Below, one piece after another: positions 1-10,868 of a DNA stretch of 64,000 nucleotides (position 1 is its first letter; each line of letters starts with the position of its first letter). The stretch lies in the NCBI GenBank assembly GCA_963565915.1, contig OY751492.1:1240001-1304000 (forward strand). The letters are read 5' to 3'. A model generated the notes under the pieces. That model was not told where the DNA came from. It was given only the letters and a program-made list of their open reading frames with translations, and did no database searches. The position numbers and the translations under genes are program-made. This stretch comes from Entoloma clypeatum (lineage: Eukaryota; Basidiomycota; Agaricomycetes; Agaricales; Entolomataceae).

Positions 1-97
1 ATCTGAAACTTGAGACTGCAGTCCAGTCTCTCACCAGTCTTGACCAGTCTGGTTCTGGTCCAGTTCTAGGTCTTTGAGACTGGACTTCAAAACACTA
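1..97 (-). repeat. End of a hAT-like MITE (partial, cut by window edge)
   Basis: These bases are the reverse complement of the first ~97 bases of the complete element at 23432-23890. They end in the same terminus, TCAAAACACTA. The insertion lies in the LINE reading frame that follows, and the TAG at the element tip acts as the stop codon of that frame. The other end and its target duplication lie outside the window. Confidence 0.75.
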
Positions 98-400
98 CTT
101 GGGAATGAGGGGGGAGTCGCCGGTGAAGGGCGCGAATCCTAGGTCAACCGGAGGGCTACTGTCACCATTCTTCCTGGAGAAATGGAACACCTCCAACTTG
201 GAGTGTTCAAGGACGAGCCCTGGGGCTGTGGTCAACTTGAACAGACACTTGTATGCCTTTTTTAGTTTGGCGAGGTTTTCTTTCCATGTCTCCGACTGGA
301 CTATAATGGTCCCGTCATCAACGTAGGAAATGAGGCTAGCCTGTGATAGTTCGGCGTGGAATGCGTACATCAGGGGGGCGAGGTATATGGATGAAAACAC
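95..400 (-). pseudogene. LINE (non-LTR) reverse transcriptase, downstream fragment
   Basis: The frame encodes about 101 residues with the reverse-transcriptase palm motif C, YVDDG, preceded by SIYLAPLMYAFHAEL and followed by a conserved ENLAKLKKAYK segment. This is the family that copies LINE RNA at a nicked target. The upstream part of the same gene (motifs A and B) is at 6373-6602, on the far side of the copia element, so this is one gene split by a nested insertion. The 3' side is cut by the MITE at 97. Homology is assigned from motifs only. Confidence 0.8.
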
Positions 401-865
401 TGTTGAAGTTCCACCTGGGCACTAGCCGCAGATGTACTGAGCAACACAGCTACAGTGGAAGTACTCTACTTAACCGTTCTAGTCACTTACTTGGGTTGGA
501 AAGGGTGAGGCTGGTGGGATGATGGATCGAGTTTGTTTGGGGTGGCTCTCCGTTGTGATGGACTGTACACCACACGCTTTCGCCTGGTATGGTGACGGCC
601 CAAAGGACTGCGCGTTCTCGTAAGTCTGCGTAGTTTAAGTGGTCTTGATCAGTTGCATCTGCATCGTCCTCAGAGCGGTTGAGGCTGGTAAGAGCGATGG
701 AGCTGGTTAAGAGTCAAGAGACAACTTGTTGATATTGACAGTTTCCTGGTCTTATATACTGTACTACTGTTTGTACCAACCAAATAAGTATGTAATCAAA
801 GATGTGTAAAGGTCACGTGATCTAATCTAATCTAATCTAATCTTCGTGATGGAAAAGTTTCAACA
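401..865 (-). repeat. 3' LTR of the copia element (long form, 465 bp)
   Basis: It starts TGTTGAAGTT and ends AGTTTCAACA on the + strand and carries a TCTAA microsatellite near 820-842. It matches the LTR at 6063-6372 closely but has about 155 bp more, inserted after GAGGCTGGTG. The polypurine tract lies directly inside it. Confidence 0.93.
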
Positions 866-875
866 CCCCCCCATA
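866..875 (-). other. Polypurine tract of the copia element
   Basis: On the element's coding strand this reads TATGGGGGGG immediately before the TGTTGAA start of the 3' LTR, the expected place and composition for the plus-strand primer. Confidence 0.75.
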
Positions 876-932
876 TTTAGTACATACTTCTAAATACATC
901 TTACTTTTTCCCATATAGGTACTCTTTTTCAT

Positions 933-3900
933 CTAGTTTTTAAGTAGTCCGAAGTACGGGATAAACTTACTAAAGAGAATTTTCCCCAGATTCTTAGTTA
1001 AAAGGTCTGCAGGGTTATTCACTCCTTTGATGAATTTGACCGTAATAATCCCTTCAGATACTTTTTCTCTGACGAAGTGGAATCACACGTCGATGTGCTT
1101 GGATCGCTTCTCAGTTACAGGATTGGATGCGATGAAGACGGAGCCATTGTTATCTCCATAGATCGGGACTGATCCGATCTGCATTCCAAGTTCGGCAAGC
1201 ATGCTTCTAAGCCATGTTACTGTGCAACTGCAATCTGATAGTGCCATGTATTCTGCTTCCGTGGAAGAGAGGGCAATGGTTTTTTGCGCTGATGAAACCC
1301 ATGTTACTGCTCCAGACACCAGCGATATGAAGTAACCAGTGGTGGATTTCCTGGTGTTTTCGTCTGACGCCCAATCGGAGTCTGTGAAGGCGTAGATCCC
1401 TTTCCCAGAATCACCATCATACATGATCACGTAATCTTTTGTTGCCTTCAAATACCTGCTAACATCCCTTGCCACTTCTAAATGGCGTTTGGTAGGGTTT
1501 GCGGAAAATTGGGACATTTTGATCACAGCAAAACAAATGTCGGGTCTTGTCCCGATCATTAAGTACAACAGTGATCCGATGACAGATTGGTACTTGGATC
1601 TGAGTTCCGCATTGGGTTCATCTTCAGACTTCATGGGTTTGTAGCCCGTCGGGAGTGGGGTGTGGGTGGCATTGGATTCACTCATCCCCATTCGTGCGAG
1701 AATTTTCTCAAGGTAAGGTACTTGATCAATGAAGGTCCTTTTCCCATGTTGCCTTATTTGGATTGAGAGAAATTCTTTCGGTTCCCCATTAGACACTAGG
1801 TGGCCTAGGTCCCTACATTCCCATGTTGTCATGAAGGCCTTCTTCTTTTCTAGCGTGTACTCTCGGTTTGTGCTGAGAAAAGCAGAGTCATCGACATAAA
1901 TGACGGCGATTACAGTTTCCCCTTTGGTACTTGTGTGAATGAAAACGCCCACATCGGAGTGAAGCCGGACAAAACCGAGCTTTTTCATGGAGGAATCGAG
2001 TTCCCTCCACCAGGCAATGCGGCCTGCTTAAGTCCGTATAGGGCTTTGTATAGTCAGTACATGAAGTGTTCTTTTCCTTTTACTATGTAGCCCTCAGGCT
2101 GTCGCATGTAAATTACCTCACGGAGTGTTCCATAGAGGAAGGCTGATGAGACGTCCAGGAATGTCATGAACCACCCTTCAAGGGCTGTCAATGCCAGAAT
2201 CAACCGGACGGTCTCGTACCTCACTACTGGTGAGAAGATCTGATCGAAGTCGATCCCTTCTACCTGTGAGAAACCTTTTGCGACAAGGCGCGCTTTCAAA
2301 CGCCCGTTGGATTTTTTGTTGTAAACCCATTTGTTCCTTAGAGCTTTCCTCCCTGTAGGTAGGGGTACTAACTCCGTGATCACCCCGCAGCTTTTGAGCA
2401 TGTCTAGCTCTTTTTGTTCTGCCGCATACCAATCTTCTTTGTTTGGAAGAGAGTATAGATCTTTGTGTGACATTTCGATGATGCCTACTTGGATAGAGAT
2501 TGCCTCCATTAGGAGATCGTTCATCCATGCCATTTGACTGCCTAATCTACGTCTTCAATCCATTTTTTCAAGATCAGAAGCAGGGGTGTCTTCCCCATAG
2601 ATGCTACCTGGCATTCTCCGAACTCGTCGTTCCCTGATCAGTTGATCTGGTACTTGTTTGGGTTCCGGAGTGGGTACTCGTGGTTCATCGTTGGGCTCGC
2701 TAGACGGCAAGTCATCGTCTGATTCAGGGTGATTCTGTCCAGTGGGAACAGGGTCATGAGGTTTTTCGTAATGACTGTCATTGTCATCGTTTCCGGGGAT
2801 GAGGTCCTCAAACTCATCAGCCGGTTCTGGGTTTTCCATTTCTGGATGGTTTTCTGGCAAAGGATCGATGTGGCATCTAGGGTACTTGCTTTCATCAAAG
2901 ATAGCTTTCCCACCCATGAAAATTGTATTAGTCTCAGGATCCATGAAACGGTATCCTTTGACCCCTGGTTTTGATCCGAGATAAATCATCAATCGAGATC
3001 TAGACTCCAGGGGGATTTCTACATTTTTCCTTTGGGATATACACATATGCCTGACATCCGAAGACTCTGATGCTTGACATATCGGGGATCTCATTGGTCA
3101 CCCTGAAGTAAGGGGTATTCCATTCGAGATGCTGCATGGGGGTTCTGTTGTAGAGAAATGCTGCATGTTCCAAACAGAATTCCCACCACATAGGGGGTAA
3201 GCACACGTCGAAGCACAAGGCCTGAGATTTCTCCCACAGGGTTCAATTTATCTGTTCTGCTCTACCGTTCTGCTGGTGCTGATACGGGAGCGTGACGTCG
3301 ATCAGAACTCCATGATCGGCAAGTACATCCTTGTATTCGTCAAACTCTCCACCTCCATCAACTCGCCATTTTTTAGGAGTGGCAGCGAACTGATTCTGGA
3401 TCATCGCAAGAAATTGTCGCAGTGCCGTGATGGCATCCGACTTCTTTCTAAGCAAGACAACCCAGACGTGGGATGAAAAATCGTCCAAAAATGTGAGGAA
3501 ATATTTATATTTATGGTATGATGCCGTGGATATCTGTTTGAGATCAGAATGGATCAGATCAAAGGTTTTGGTTGCCCTTGTCATCAAATTGGGATATGAC
3601 TTATTCGGCATTTTCCCTTTGAGGCAACCTGTGCAACTTTTCTGTGATTTCTCACGTACTAGTGTTTCAGGTACCCCTTTGGTACTGGTGGGAATCTTTC
3701 GGAGTGCTTGATCATTTGGGTGACCAAGGCGCTTGTGCCATGTTTCGACAGTGATTTCACTTGGAATTGCATGGATCTGATCATAGCGTATTTCAGTGTC
3801 TAACCAGTAAATGGTTTGACCAAGAATGTGGGGCGAAAACTGGATTTTGTTCAGCCCTTTGGAGATGTTGATTTCTCCACAAGTTCCGTCTACTTTGTAA

Positions 3901-5705
3901 CCATGGTTAAGGAAGACGCCTAGGGACAGTAGGCGTGTGTCCATGTCTGGGATGTAGAACACCGGTCTGAGAAGATTGGTTTTAATTTCCCCATTTAGGG
4001 TGTGCCATACTGGAACAGCCCCAACTCCGAGAATTTCCAGTTTTTTCCCTTTAGCTGCAGTTTGGACAAAACGCTTGACCGTGAGAGGTCTATAATATGT
4101 GAAGTCCTTAAACTCATAGGTGAAGTGTAAAGAGGCGCCGGAATCTAAGATCCATTGCGCGCGTTCTTTTTCCTTACAGTGTGTACAAGAGGCAAAATAT
4201 TTAATATATTTTTTGTGTAGATCACTGCTGAAGTGATCTACGCACTCTGTAGTGGTACTAGCTAATATGTTATACGTCTGTTGAGAGGCATAATTAGCTT
4301 TCCGCATTTGTTAAGGTTTAAGAAGAGGGTTTGACAGACCGTCAAGTTCTATCTTGTAATCAAACTCATCCGGCCCCATCCGTTCCTGGTCGATGTCCAT
4401 CATTTTCAGTGATTGGTCTAACGGCGGAGTAACTCGACGCTGTTTCGCTGGCCTCTCGTCGATATCTGGGATGATAGTGTCCAAGATACAAAGGTTTGAC
4501 CCAGAGGGTTGTGCGCCAATTTCTCAGGCGAGCTTTCGCACCCTCTCGTTCTTTTTCCACACAGACGGCTTTCCAGAAGGAAGCCCGGTGTACTGGGAAG
4601 GAGGCAGGTTCATGCGTTGCAGGAGCGACTGCATCTTTTCTGACTCAGGTTGTACGGTAAAAGAGGTCCTTCCGCGACCGGTTACGGTGGTGAAGGAGTG
4701 TGCATGACGAGGTGGGAGAGGGCAAGGGGCACGTTGACAAGGAGGAAGGGGACAAGGAGCAGGATGACGAGGGGTTTGCTCAATGGCCGGTGCGATGAAC
4801 TCGACTATCTCCTCTGCGTGGTCGGAGTCGTTTTCTGTGTTGTTGGCGCGTTTCTTCTGGTTGCGCCAGCGTCCCTTTCCCTTCTTCTTTTCAGAAGTGG
4901 TACTTGGGTCGGTCGAGTTAGGCTGCTTGTCAGCATTTTTCTGCGAGGTACTCAGCGCTGTCTGCCTTTCCCATTTGGGGTCTTGCCCCTTTCGCTTAGT
5001 CCCGGAGATTTTCCGGGCCTGCTCGTTGGATGCCCGAGTAGACCCTATCGCATACTTGCGCCTGTACTCTGAAACGATGCTGTCGGTGACTGCCTGCCAT
5101 GTGAAGTCGTCGGCATTGTAGACCTGAAAGAGGGCGGTGGAGAGAGACGACCAAGCATCAGGAATGGCACTTGCCAAGATCATAGCCTGCATCAGATCAG
5201 GCACAACAAATTTTGAGTTGCTAAGTCAAGCGAAGAGTGACCCAAGGCACTCAATTTCCGGTACGGGGTCGCGACCCGACAGTTTGAAGGAGGCAGCGGC
5301 TTTGAAGTCGCCAAATATGGTGGCGGGGGAGACCTTCGAATAGGAATCTTTTAACGCCTTCCAGGCATCCTTGATGTGCCTCCTGATGGCCTCGGAGACT
5401 TTGAGGCGGATGGAGCCTAGAGCCATGTCGTCGTTCCTGATCCAAGTCTTTCTTTCCTTGTGGAAGGCGGGTTGGTCGACGGTAGTGGTGACCACCGGAG
5501 GTTGAGTCGCAGACGTTGAGGTGGCGGAGGCAGGGGTGGAGACCGTGACCGTAAAGTCCGCGATGTCGGGGCGCTCAATGTCGCTGGATACGAGGCGCCA
5601 GACTCCTTGATGGAGAAGGTACGATTTCATCTTCTCGGCCCAACTCTGGTAGTTGATGCCGTCGAAGACGGCGATGGAGTCGAGGGCGGAGCGAGAGGTA
5701 GACAT
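933..5705 (-). pseudogene. Copia gag-pol polyprotein, inactivated
   Basis: Domains in order from the right: gag starting MSTSRSALDSIAVFDG (5705) with a basic, Pro-rich C-terminus; aspartic protease WILDSGAS (about 4160); integrase zinc region (WHKRLGHP) and catalytic core with HSDLKQ, VDGGGEF and a QNGRAEQ box; reverse transcriptase with IYVDDS (about 1895); RNase H with TDSDWAS and STEAEYMALS. In-frame TGA stops lie at 5226, 4524, 3243, 2555, 2054 and 1083 (+ strand tca), each where a CGA codon fits; for example the box after the integrase core reads IN-stop-TLW. Frame breaks occur near 3010 and near 2020. The last residues, GLLKN, precede a TAG at 933. Copia identity is certain from the integrase-before-RT order. 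Confidence 0.93.
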
Positions 5706-6050
5706 TTTTAATGAGTCTAAAAGGAGTTCTCCCAATCAGTGATGTTCTTGATTTTTAGAGAAAACAAATAAATGATTCCTCATAACATATTCCCTTCAGG
5801 AATAGCGGTTGTGGGAAAAACCCTTTTTATCAGAAGTGTATGAGGTATGATCAACATTTCCACATGATGTGTACTAAGTCAATCCCCTTAGGGACGCTTC
5901 ATGACAGGTACTTGTCGTAATGACGTTCCCAGGTTCATATGTGAAGAAGTATGACTCAGAACCTAGAACTTTCAATTGGTTCTTTGCCAACCAGGGTAGA
6001 GTGGGCAGGTACTCGCTGTTGCCAGCGTTCCCAAGTCCCTCTGCTATCCG

Positions 6051-6062
6051 GGGCCCATAACC
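6051..6062 (-). other. Copia primer-binding site (initiator tRNA-Met anticodon arm)
   Basis: Directly inside the 5' LTR the element strand reads GGTTATGGGCCC. This is not complementary to a tRNA 3' end (no TGG start). It is complementary to GGGCCCAUAACC, the anticodon arm of an initiator tRNA-Met with anticodon CAU. Drosophila copia is known to prime from such a half-tRNA. The same word follows the LTR at 63552. Confidence 0.7.
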
Positions 6063-6372
6063 TGTTGAAGTTCCACCTGGGCGCTAGCCGCAGATGTACT
6101 GAGCAACACAGCTACAGTGGAAGTACTCTACTTAACCGTTCTAGTCACTTACTTGGGTTGGAAAGGGTGAGGCTGGTGAGAGCGGTTGAGGCTGGTAAGA
6201 GCGATGGAGCTGGTTAAGAGTCAAGAGACAACTTGTTGATATTGACAGTTTCCTGGTCTTATATACCGTACTACTGTTTGTACCAACCAAATAAGTATGT
6301 AATCGAAGATGTGTAAAGGTCACATGATGTAATCTAATCTAATCTAATCTTTGTGATGGAAAAGTTTCAACA
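6063..6372 (-). repeat. 5' LTR of the copia element (short form, 310 bp)
   Basis: Same termini as the left LTR (TGTTGAA / TTCAACA). It lacks the ~155-bp internal block present in the other copy, the joint lying at GAGGCTGGTGAGAGCGG. Confidence 0.92.
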
Positions 6373-6602
6373 AGCACAGGGGAGAGGGCAGAGCCCTGTC
6401 CTATGCCAATATCCACTGAGAAGAGGTCTGAGAGGTTGTCCTCCCAGGCATATTGAGTCTGTCTCCCTATTAAATAGTTCCCATGACAGTGTTGGGGAAT
6501 CCCATCCTATCTAATATGAGTGAGATAACCGAGTGGTTGAGAGAGGGGAAGTATTGCGCCAAGTCAATGGCAACAACACTTGTCTTGAGTTTCCTAGCCC
6601 AC
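6373..6602 (-). pseudogene. LINE reverse transcriptase, upstream fragment
   Basis: Read on the - strand this encodes palm motif A (VVAIDLAQYFPSLNH, catalytic Asp) and, after one frame break, motif B (GIGQGSALSPV) right at the copia boundary. Removing the copia element and one copy of its target duplication brings motif B in frame with the SIYLAPL segment at 400. Homology is lost upstream of about 6602, so the LINE is 5' truncated there. Confidence 0.75.
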
Positions 6603-7052
6603 CCCCCCTTGCAAGTTGTCCGACATCGGAGTCGCTTCGGAGCACTTCGGAGTTGTTGGATTGTAAGGTCATCCTTGCACCAGGCAACCCCCAGCCACCA
6701 TTATTGTGGCACTGGAGGGTTAAGAGAGTTCAAATGCCAAAAGTTGAAGTGAGAAATTGACAGTAAATCAACAATATGGTCCATTACTTCACTTCACTAG
6801 CTTCACTGCCGGTCTTTTGCATATCATTCAGTTCATCCTTTTCACTGGGATAAGCTATTGTCAATCCTACAGAGTTACACAAAGAACTGAACAAGATATA
6901 GGTGTTTTACTGAACCAACTCCATTTTACACGCAAATTTTGCCGCGTGGAAAAAAAATTCGGTCGCGCCCTAAGTTCTGCAATTAGCTGTAATAACATGT
7001 TAATAACATGTGAAAACTCCCATGTTTTCAACATCTGAGTTTTCAACCTAGC
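6603..7052. other. Unassigned intergenic sequence
   Basis: No credible coding frame. A short cluster with repeated TCGGAG words lies at 6623-6660, and an AT-rich stretch with two nearby AACATGT words lies near 7000. I recognise nothing else. Confidence 0.4.
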
Positions 7053-7364
7053 ACTAGTTCAAGTCCTGCCAAATTGGCCAAGACTTTAGTGTAGTGCGGG
7101 TTCGAGTAAGTCATCCCAGGACTACCTCAGGTACTGGGTCGAGAGGATGTGTATCTAGCACGATGCCCAGTTTCAGCAGACGGCCTGGGAAGACCGTGAG
7201 TACCAACTTTCTTCTCGCAGGCTGTTGGATCACATACACTTCTCGTACTCTGGTTACTTGCCCCCTAGGAAATGAGTTCACGAAGCCATTGCTGACATCC
7301 TAATTATTAGTACTTCGGGCCCGAATCGACGTATCTGGTGCATTTCCTGGTATCATCATTCGGG

Positions 7365-7371
7365 TATAAAA
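7365..7371 (+). promoter_or_regulatory. TATA box of the secreted-protein gene, copy A
   Basis: TATAAAA lies 83 bp before the ATG at 7448 and is conserved in position and sequence in copy B (26018-26024). Confidence 0.7.
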
Positions 7372-7447
7372 GGGGCCGCGTTCGTCATCTGCAGAAACAA
7401 GCCTTCAACTCTTTGCCCATCGCCTCCAAACAACCAACGGTCTCGCT

Positions 7448-7627
7448 ATGCACTTCTCTCGTACTCTGATCGTTTCCATCTCTCTATGCGTTGCCAGCAC
7501 CTTTGCACTGTCACTCCCTGTGCTGAAACCACATCACCGTCAGAAGGGGTGCGATTTGGATACTGTTCCATGCACGGGGTGGAGTGACCACTGTTGTCCG
7601 GTATGTTACCATCCCGGCTGCCAGTGA
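7448..7627 (+). CDS. Small secreted six-cysteine protein, copy A
   Basis: The 59-residue product starts MHFSRTLIVS, has a hydrophobic signal peptide with a likely cut after ...ASTFA, and a mature part of about 39 residues. The mature C-terminus has six Cys spaced C-x6-C-x6-C-C-x2-C-x4-C (residues 35, 42, 49, 50, 53, 58), ending PVCYHPGCQ. The paralogue at 26107 has exactly the same spacing while many residues between the cysteines differ, which indicates selection on a disulfide-bonded fold. The C-C-CC-C-C order is that of cystine-knot-type miniproteins, but that is only inference. No intron is needed. Function unknown; an apoplastic or effector-like role is possible but unproven. Confidence 0.75.
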   Translation: MHFSRTLIVSISLCVASTFALSLPVLKPHHRQKGCDLDTVPCTGWSDHCCPVCYHPGCQ

Positions 7628-9349
7628 TCAAGGTGGGTTACTGTCCCCCATGACTCAGCTGGACTCACCTAAAAACGTAGAGCTACCTTTAGTATTGAAA
7701 CAACGCCAATAGACCAAACCCCCACCTTTATGCCAGTAAGTCTTCAGTGACAGCCTCATGGTTGCAAACACTCACGACCAGCCACGGAATATTGTTTAGT
7801 CTCGCATTGGTTTCCCAGGCCGATTGTTTAGTTACTTATTCTGTCCACTTCTAACCTCGCTGTGTGCGCTATATGCAGTTGTTGTGTCCTTGTATCGTTG
7901 GTCGTCACCCTATACAATTTGTTGACTGGTCGTTTTCTGTGAGGGGCATCTTTTTTGGTATTCCCAAACCGAATCTCGATAGCTTTTCCGTGTGTTTGAA
8001 ACTTGGGCCCCCCTCCGGAGATGACGAAAAGTATGAAGGAATCTTGGAGAACGCGAAACATAGGCCACTCATGGAAATCTGCCGACCACGCAACGAAAAC
8101 TTTGCCAAAAGTGGATCCCGGCATCATGGGCTGCAGGCGTTCCTTCTTTTTCGTGGTCTTGATCTTCCCTGTTGATACTGTTTCGGAGGGGCGGCAGAAA
8201 TATGAATGCGTCTTCCGTTCCGGGTCGATTCAGCAGAAGGTTCAGGTTCGTTGAGGTTGAAGAGGGAGACGTTCTTGGTTGGTTCACTGCGTCATCCTCA
8301 GGCTGATAGATGCTGACTGGCGGCTCGCGCGCAGGTCTCAGCTGTAGATGGCCGTGTGCCGACTGGGTAGGCGTATATGATCTGTGGGCGTACGGGGTTG
8401 AACCGCACACCAACAATTAGAAGCTGACAGAGAGAATATGAGCACCAGCGCGACGCCCTCTCCCAGACCGCCCGAGACGGACATGAGGGGGATGGATCCG
8501 CGGTCTTCATGAAGAGAGCGATATTGAGGGGAGGGTACAGGCTGCCGACGGGGTAGAGGCCAGAGAAGAAGGTGTGGGAGCTGGTGAAGGCGAAGGACGG
8601 GATTATTGCTTCAAGGCTGTATGTTGCATGTCTATGAGTTTGGGAAAGTGACGAAGGATTTGACGCACCTTTACTGTGTCTTTGCTCTTCAAAGGGGTGG
8701 TAGGCAGGCGAGTTCAGGAGCCTGGAGGGAGACGTCCTATATCTTAATGGCGGCTTGGAAGCCGCCAGTCTGTAGAAGATGGCAATCAGAAATTCTCGGG
8801 AAGAAAGGATTGAGATTAACACAACTTTGGACAGAGGCTGAACGCGAGGATGTGGACATCCACTTGGCTTTGCAATATCTAGTACGATTGCATACGCCAT
8901 TTGTTAGTTTGGATGGGAGGCGGAGCATTCACGGACGGAGGTGAGAAAACAGAACGAGGTAGGGTTGTGAGGGCCAGAGAACCTCCAAGTCGAGAATCGA
9001 GGCTGGTTGGGGATGTTGGTTGGTTGCCATTTCTGGTGAACAAGAGTAAGGTCGGAGGGTGGGATCGAGGGAGCGTGGACTGTACCTACGTAGAAGAGGC
9101 TGAAACTATGATGGTCCGCTTTCATGAATTGTCTGGTAAGTAGTGATCCTGACACTGAATCGACGTCATAAGACATGAGCATGGTTTGAAGCGAGGCGGC
9201 TTGATGGAACGTACGTGGTTGGCGGCACTGGGCCTCGTTCCGCCTACGTCGACACAAAAGTACAACTTTCAATTTGTTCGTTCCCTTCTTTCACCGACAA
9301 TGCAGCCTGAGGCATCACCAGCAGAGGGAATTCCATCGTCGTCCATCAG

Positions 9350-10868
9350 CAATTTGGCACATTCATCTTTTAGCATCTTTTATAAGCTATGTACCTATCT
9401 TGTACAAGATGTTCAGAGCTTATAGAAGATGTCAGTTCAGGTTTTTTTTCACACTTGCAATATATTGGAAAGATAACAACGATTTATTTATATGTGTATC
9501 TACTACAATAACAAAATTACAGATCTATATACACACACGAGCCAAAAAAAATCATGTATACATAATGTATGTGGCCATGCATACAACAATGATGTCAGAA
9601 TGTAGCTGCTGATATGGCAAAATTACCTACCTTGTGCAACAGGATGGTGGCCTTCATTGAGTCGTAGACACAGCTATAATGGAATTTGATCAGATGAGGA
9701 AGGATGCAAGCAAATCGGGCACTTACCATGGACACCTGCATCGCTGTAACATGCGCGCACATGCACCCCTTGATGATCTCCCAGCACCCCCATCGCGTGG
9801 CCACTGTGCTCGTATGCACCTGTGTCTGTTCAACCCATCATGCTGGTCCATTGACGAGGTGGTTAGCGGGGTATGGTGTCGTAGTGTGGCAGTGGGGCTT
9901 ACCGGTGTCAGTCAAGTGCGTGGTGCTGGTCTGTTGATGAGGTTGTCAGTGGGTAAGTCAATTTGTGGTGAAGGAGGCACAACGAGGAGGGGGAAGAGGA
10001 CATGGGGGAAGGTAGGTGAGGGGAAAGAAGAGGCGATGCCATGGCACTTCAATTGTTGTTGAATCTTTGGAAGTTGCCACTGAGCCCTGGTGATTGGTGA
10101 CGCGATGTGTGATTTTGGAGTTGAACGTGAATTTTGTCTCTCTGACCTCCCCTCACTTTACTTTCTCGACAACCCCCCACCCAACTCACTCAAAAATCAT
10201 GCAGCCCTGCACACCAAGCTCGCACACACTTCGGTAAGTCCCATGCCACATCATGTCACGAAACCACTGCCCCACTGACAACCCCATTAACAGACCAGCC
10301 CATGCAGCTATGCCCGCTAACCACCTTGTCAACAGACCAGCATGGCTGAACGATCACGTGATCACAAGAGGCGATGCCCACCGGTCCATGAGCAGAATGG
10401 CCACATGGGACGATAGACACGAGGGGGCCATGAAATCATTAAGGGGTGCAAGAGCACCACAGGCTGAACAGACACAGGTGTGCAAGAGGCAACACATGAT
10501 GTGCGGGTGTGTGCATGTTGGAAAGGGGGATCCAAGGAATGCGAGAGGTGAGATCTGTGAGGAGAAACACCCTGGAAGTGGGGGCCGCGAGGGCATCTAT
10601 TCGATGTCTTTCATTTGTTTGTTCTCATTGTTTTAGAATATGATGAGAAGATTGTTTTCGCATGTAAAACATGAGTCTGTATAACAATAGTCTGTCTTCG
10701 GGAGACTATTAAATTCAGGATCTCAGCAAAAGATGAAGCTATTCAAAGATGCAGGTACCCAAAGATAAAGATGCTGAAAGATGCTCAGCCAAAAGATGAA
10801 GATACTATAAGATGTTTTTACAAAAGATGAAGTTGCTTAAGATGCTGATTTTTAAAGATAAGCACATT
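9350..10868. repeat. Large imperfect foldback (inverted repeat) element
   Basis: The two halves are inverted copies. 9925-9953 matches the reverse complement of 10271-10299 at 27 of 29 bases; 9851-9870 matches that of 10313-10332 at 19 of 20; 9815-9832 matches that of 10465-10484 with a 2-base gap. About 320 bp lie between the inner arms. The outer edges carry clusters of CATCTT (9365-9435) and AAGATG (eight copies in 10729-10850) in opposite orientation. No open frame of note. It abuts the 3' side of the KDZ transposase remnant. Confidence 0.65.

Larger units (their letters stand above)
401..6372 (-). mobile_element. Ty1/copia LTR retrotransposon, full length but decayed
   Basis: The element is 5,972 bp and reads right to left. 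Both LTRs begin TGTTGAA and end TTCAACA. The flanking 5 bp are AACAC (396-400) and AGCAC (6373-6377), a target duplication with one mismatch. Inside are a primer-binding site next to the right LTR, a polypurine tract next to the left LTR, and a gag-protease-integrase-RT-RNase H reading frame in copia order. It sits inside a LINE reverse transcriptase gene. At least six in-frame stops and two frame breaks make it non-autonomous now. Confidence 0.95.
7053..9175 (+). repeat. Segmental duplication, copy A (secreted-protein unit)
   Basis: This ~2.1-kb block is similar along its length, with indels, to 25684-27525 in the same orientation. Matching landmarks: GGACTACCTCAGGTACTGGG, the TATAAAA promoter, the small secreted-protein gene, the 3' stretch with CTACCTTT.GTATTGAAACAA, and the segment with CCTCCGGAGATGACRAAAAR. 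The distal part (8070-8900) has fragments of - strand reading frame shared by both copies but broken differently, so it looks like a decayed second gene. Confidence 0.85.

Noticed and set aside
8298..8900. 200-codon - strand frame inside duplication copy A
   Set aside because: The matching region in copy B has different stops and indels and no shared frame over the full length, so it is not kept as a gene; at best a remnant.
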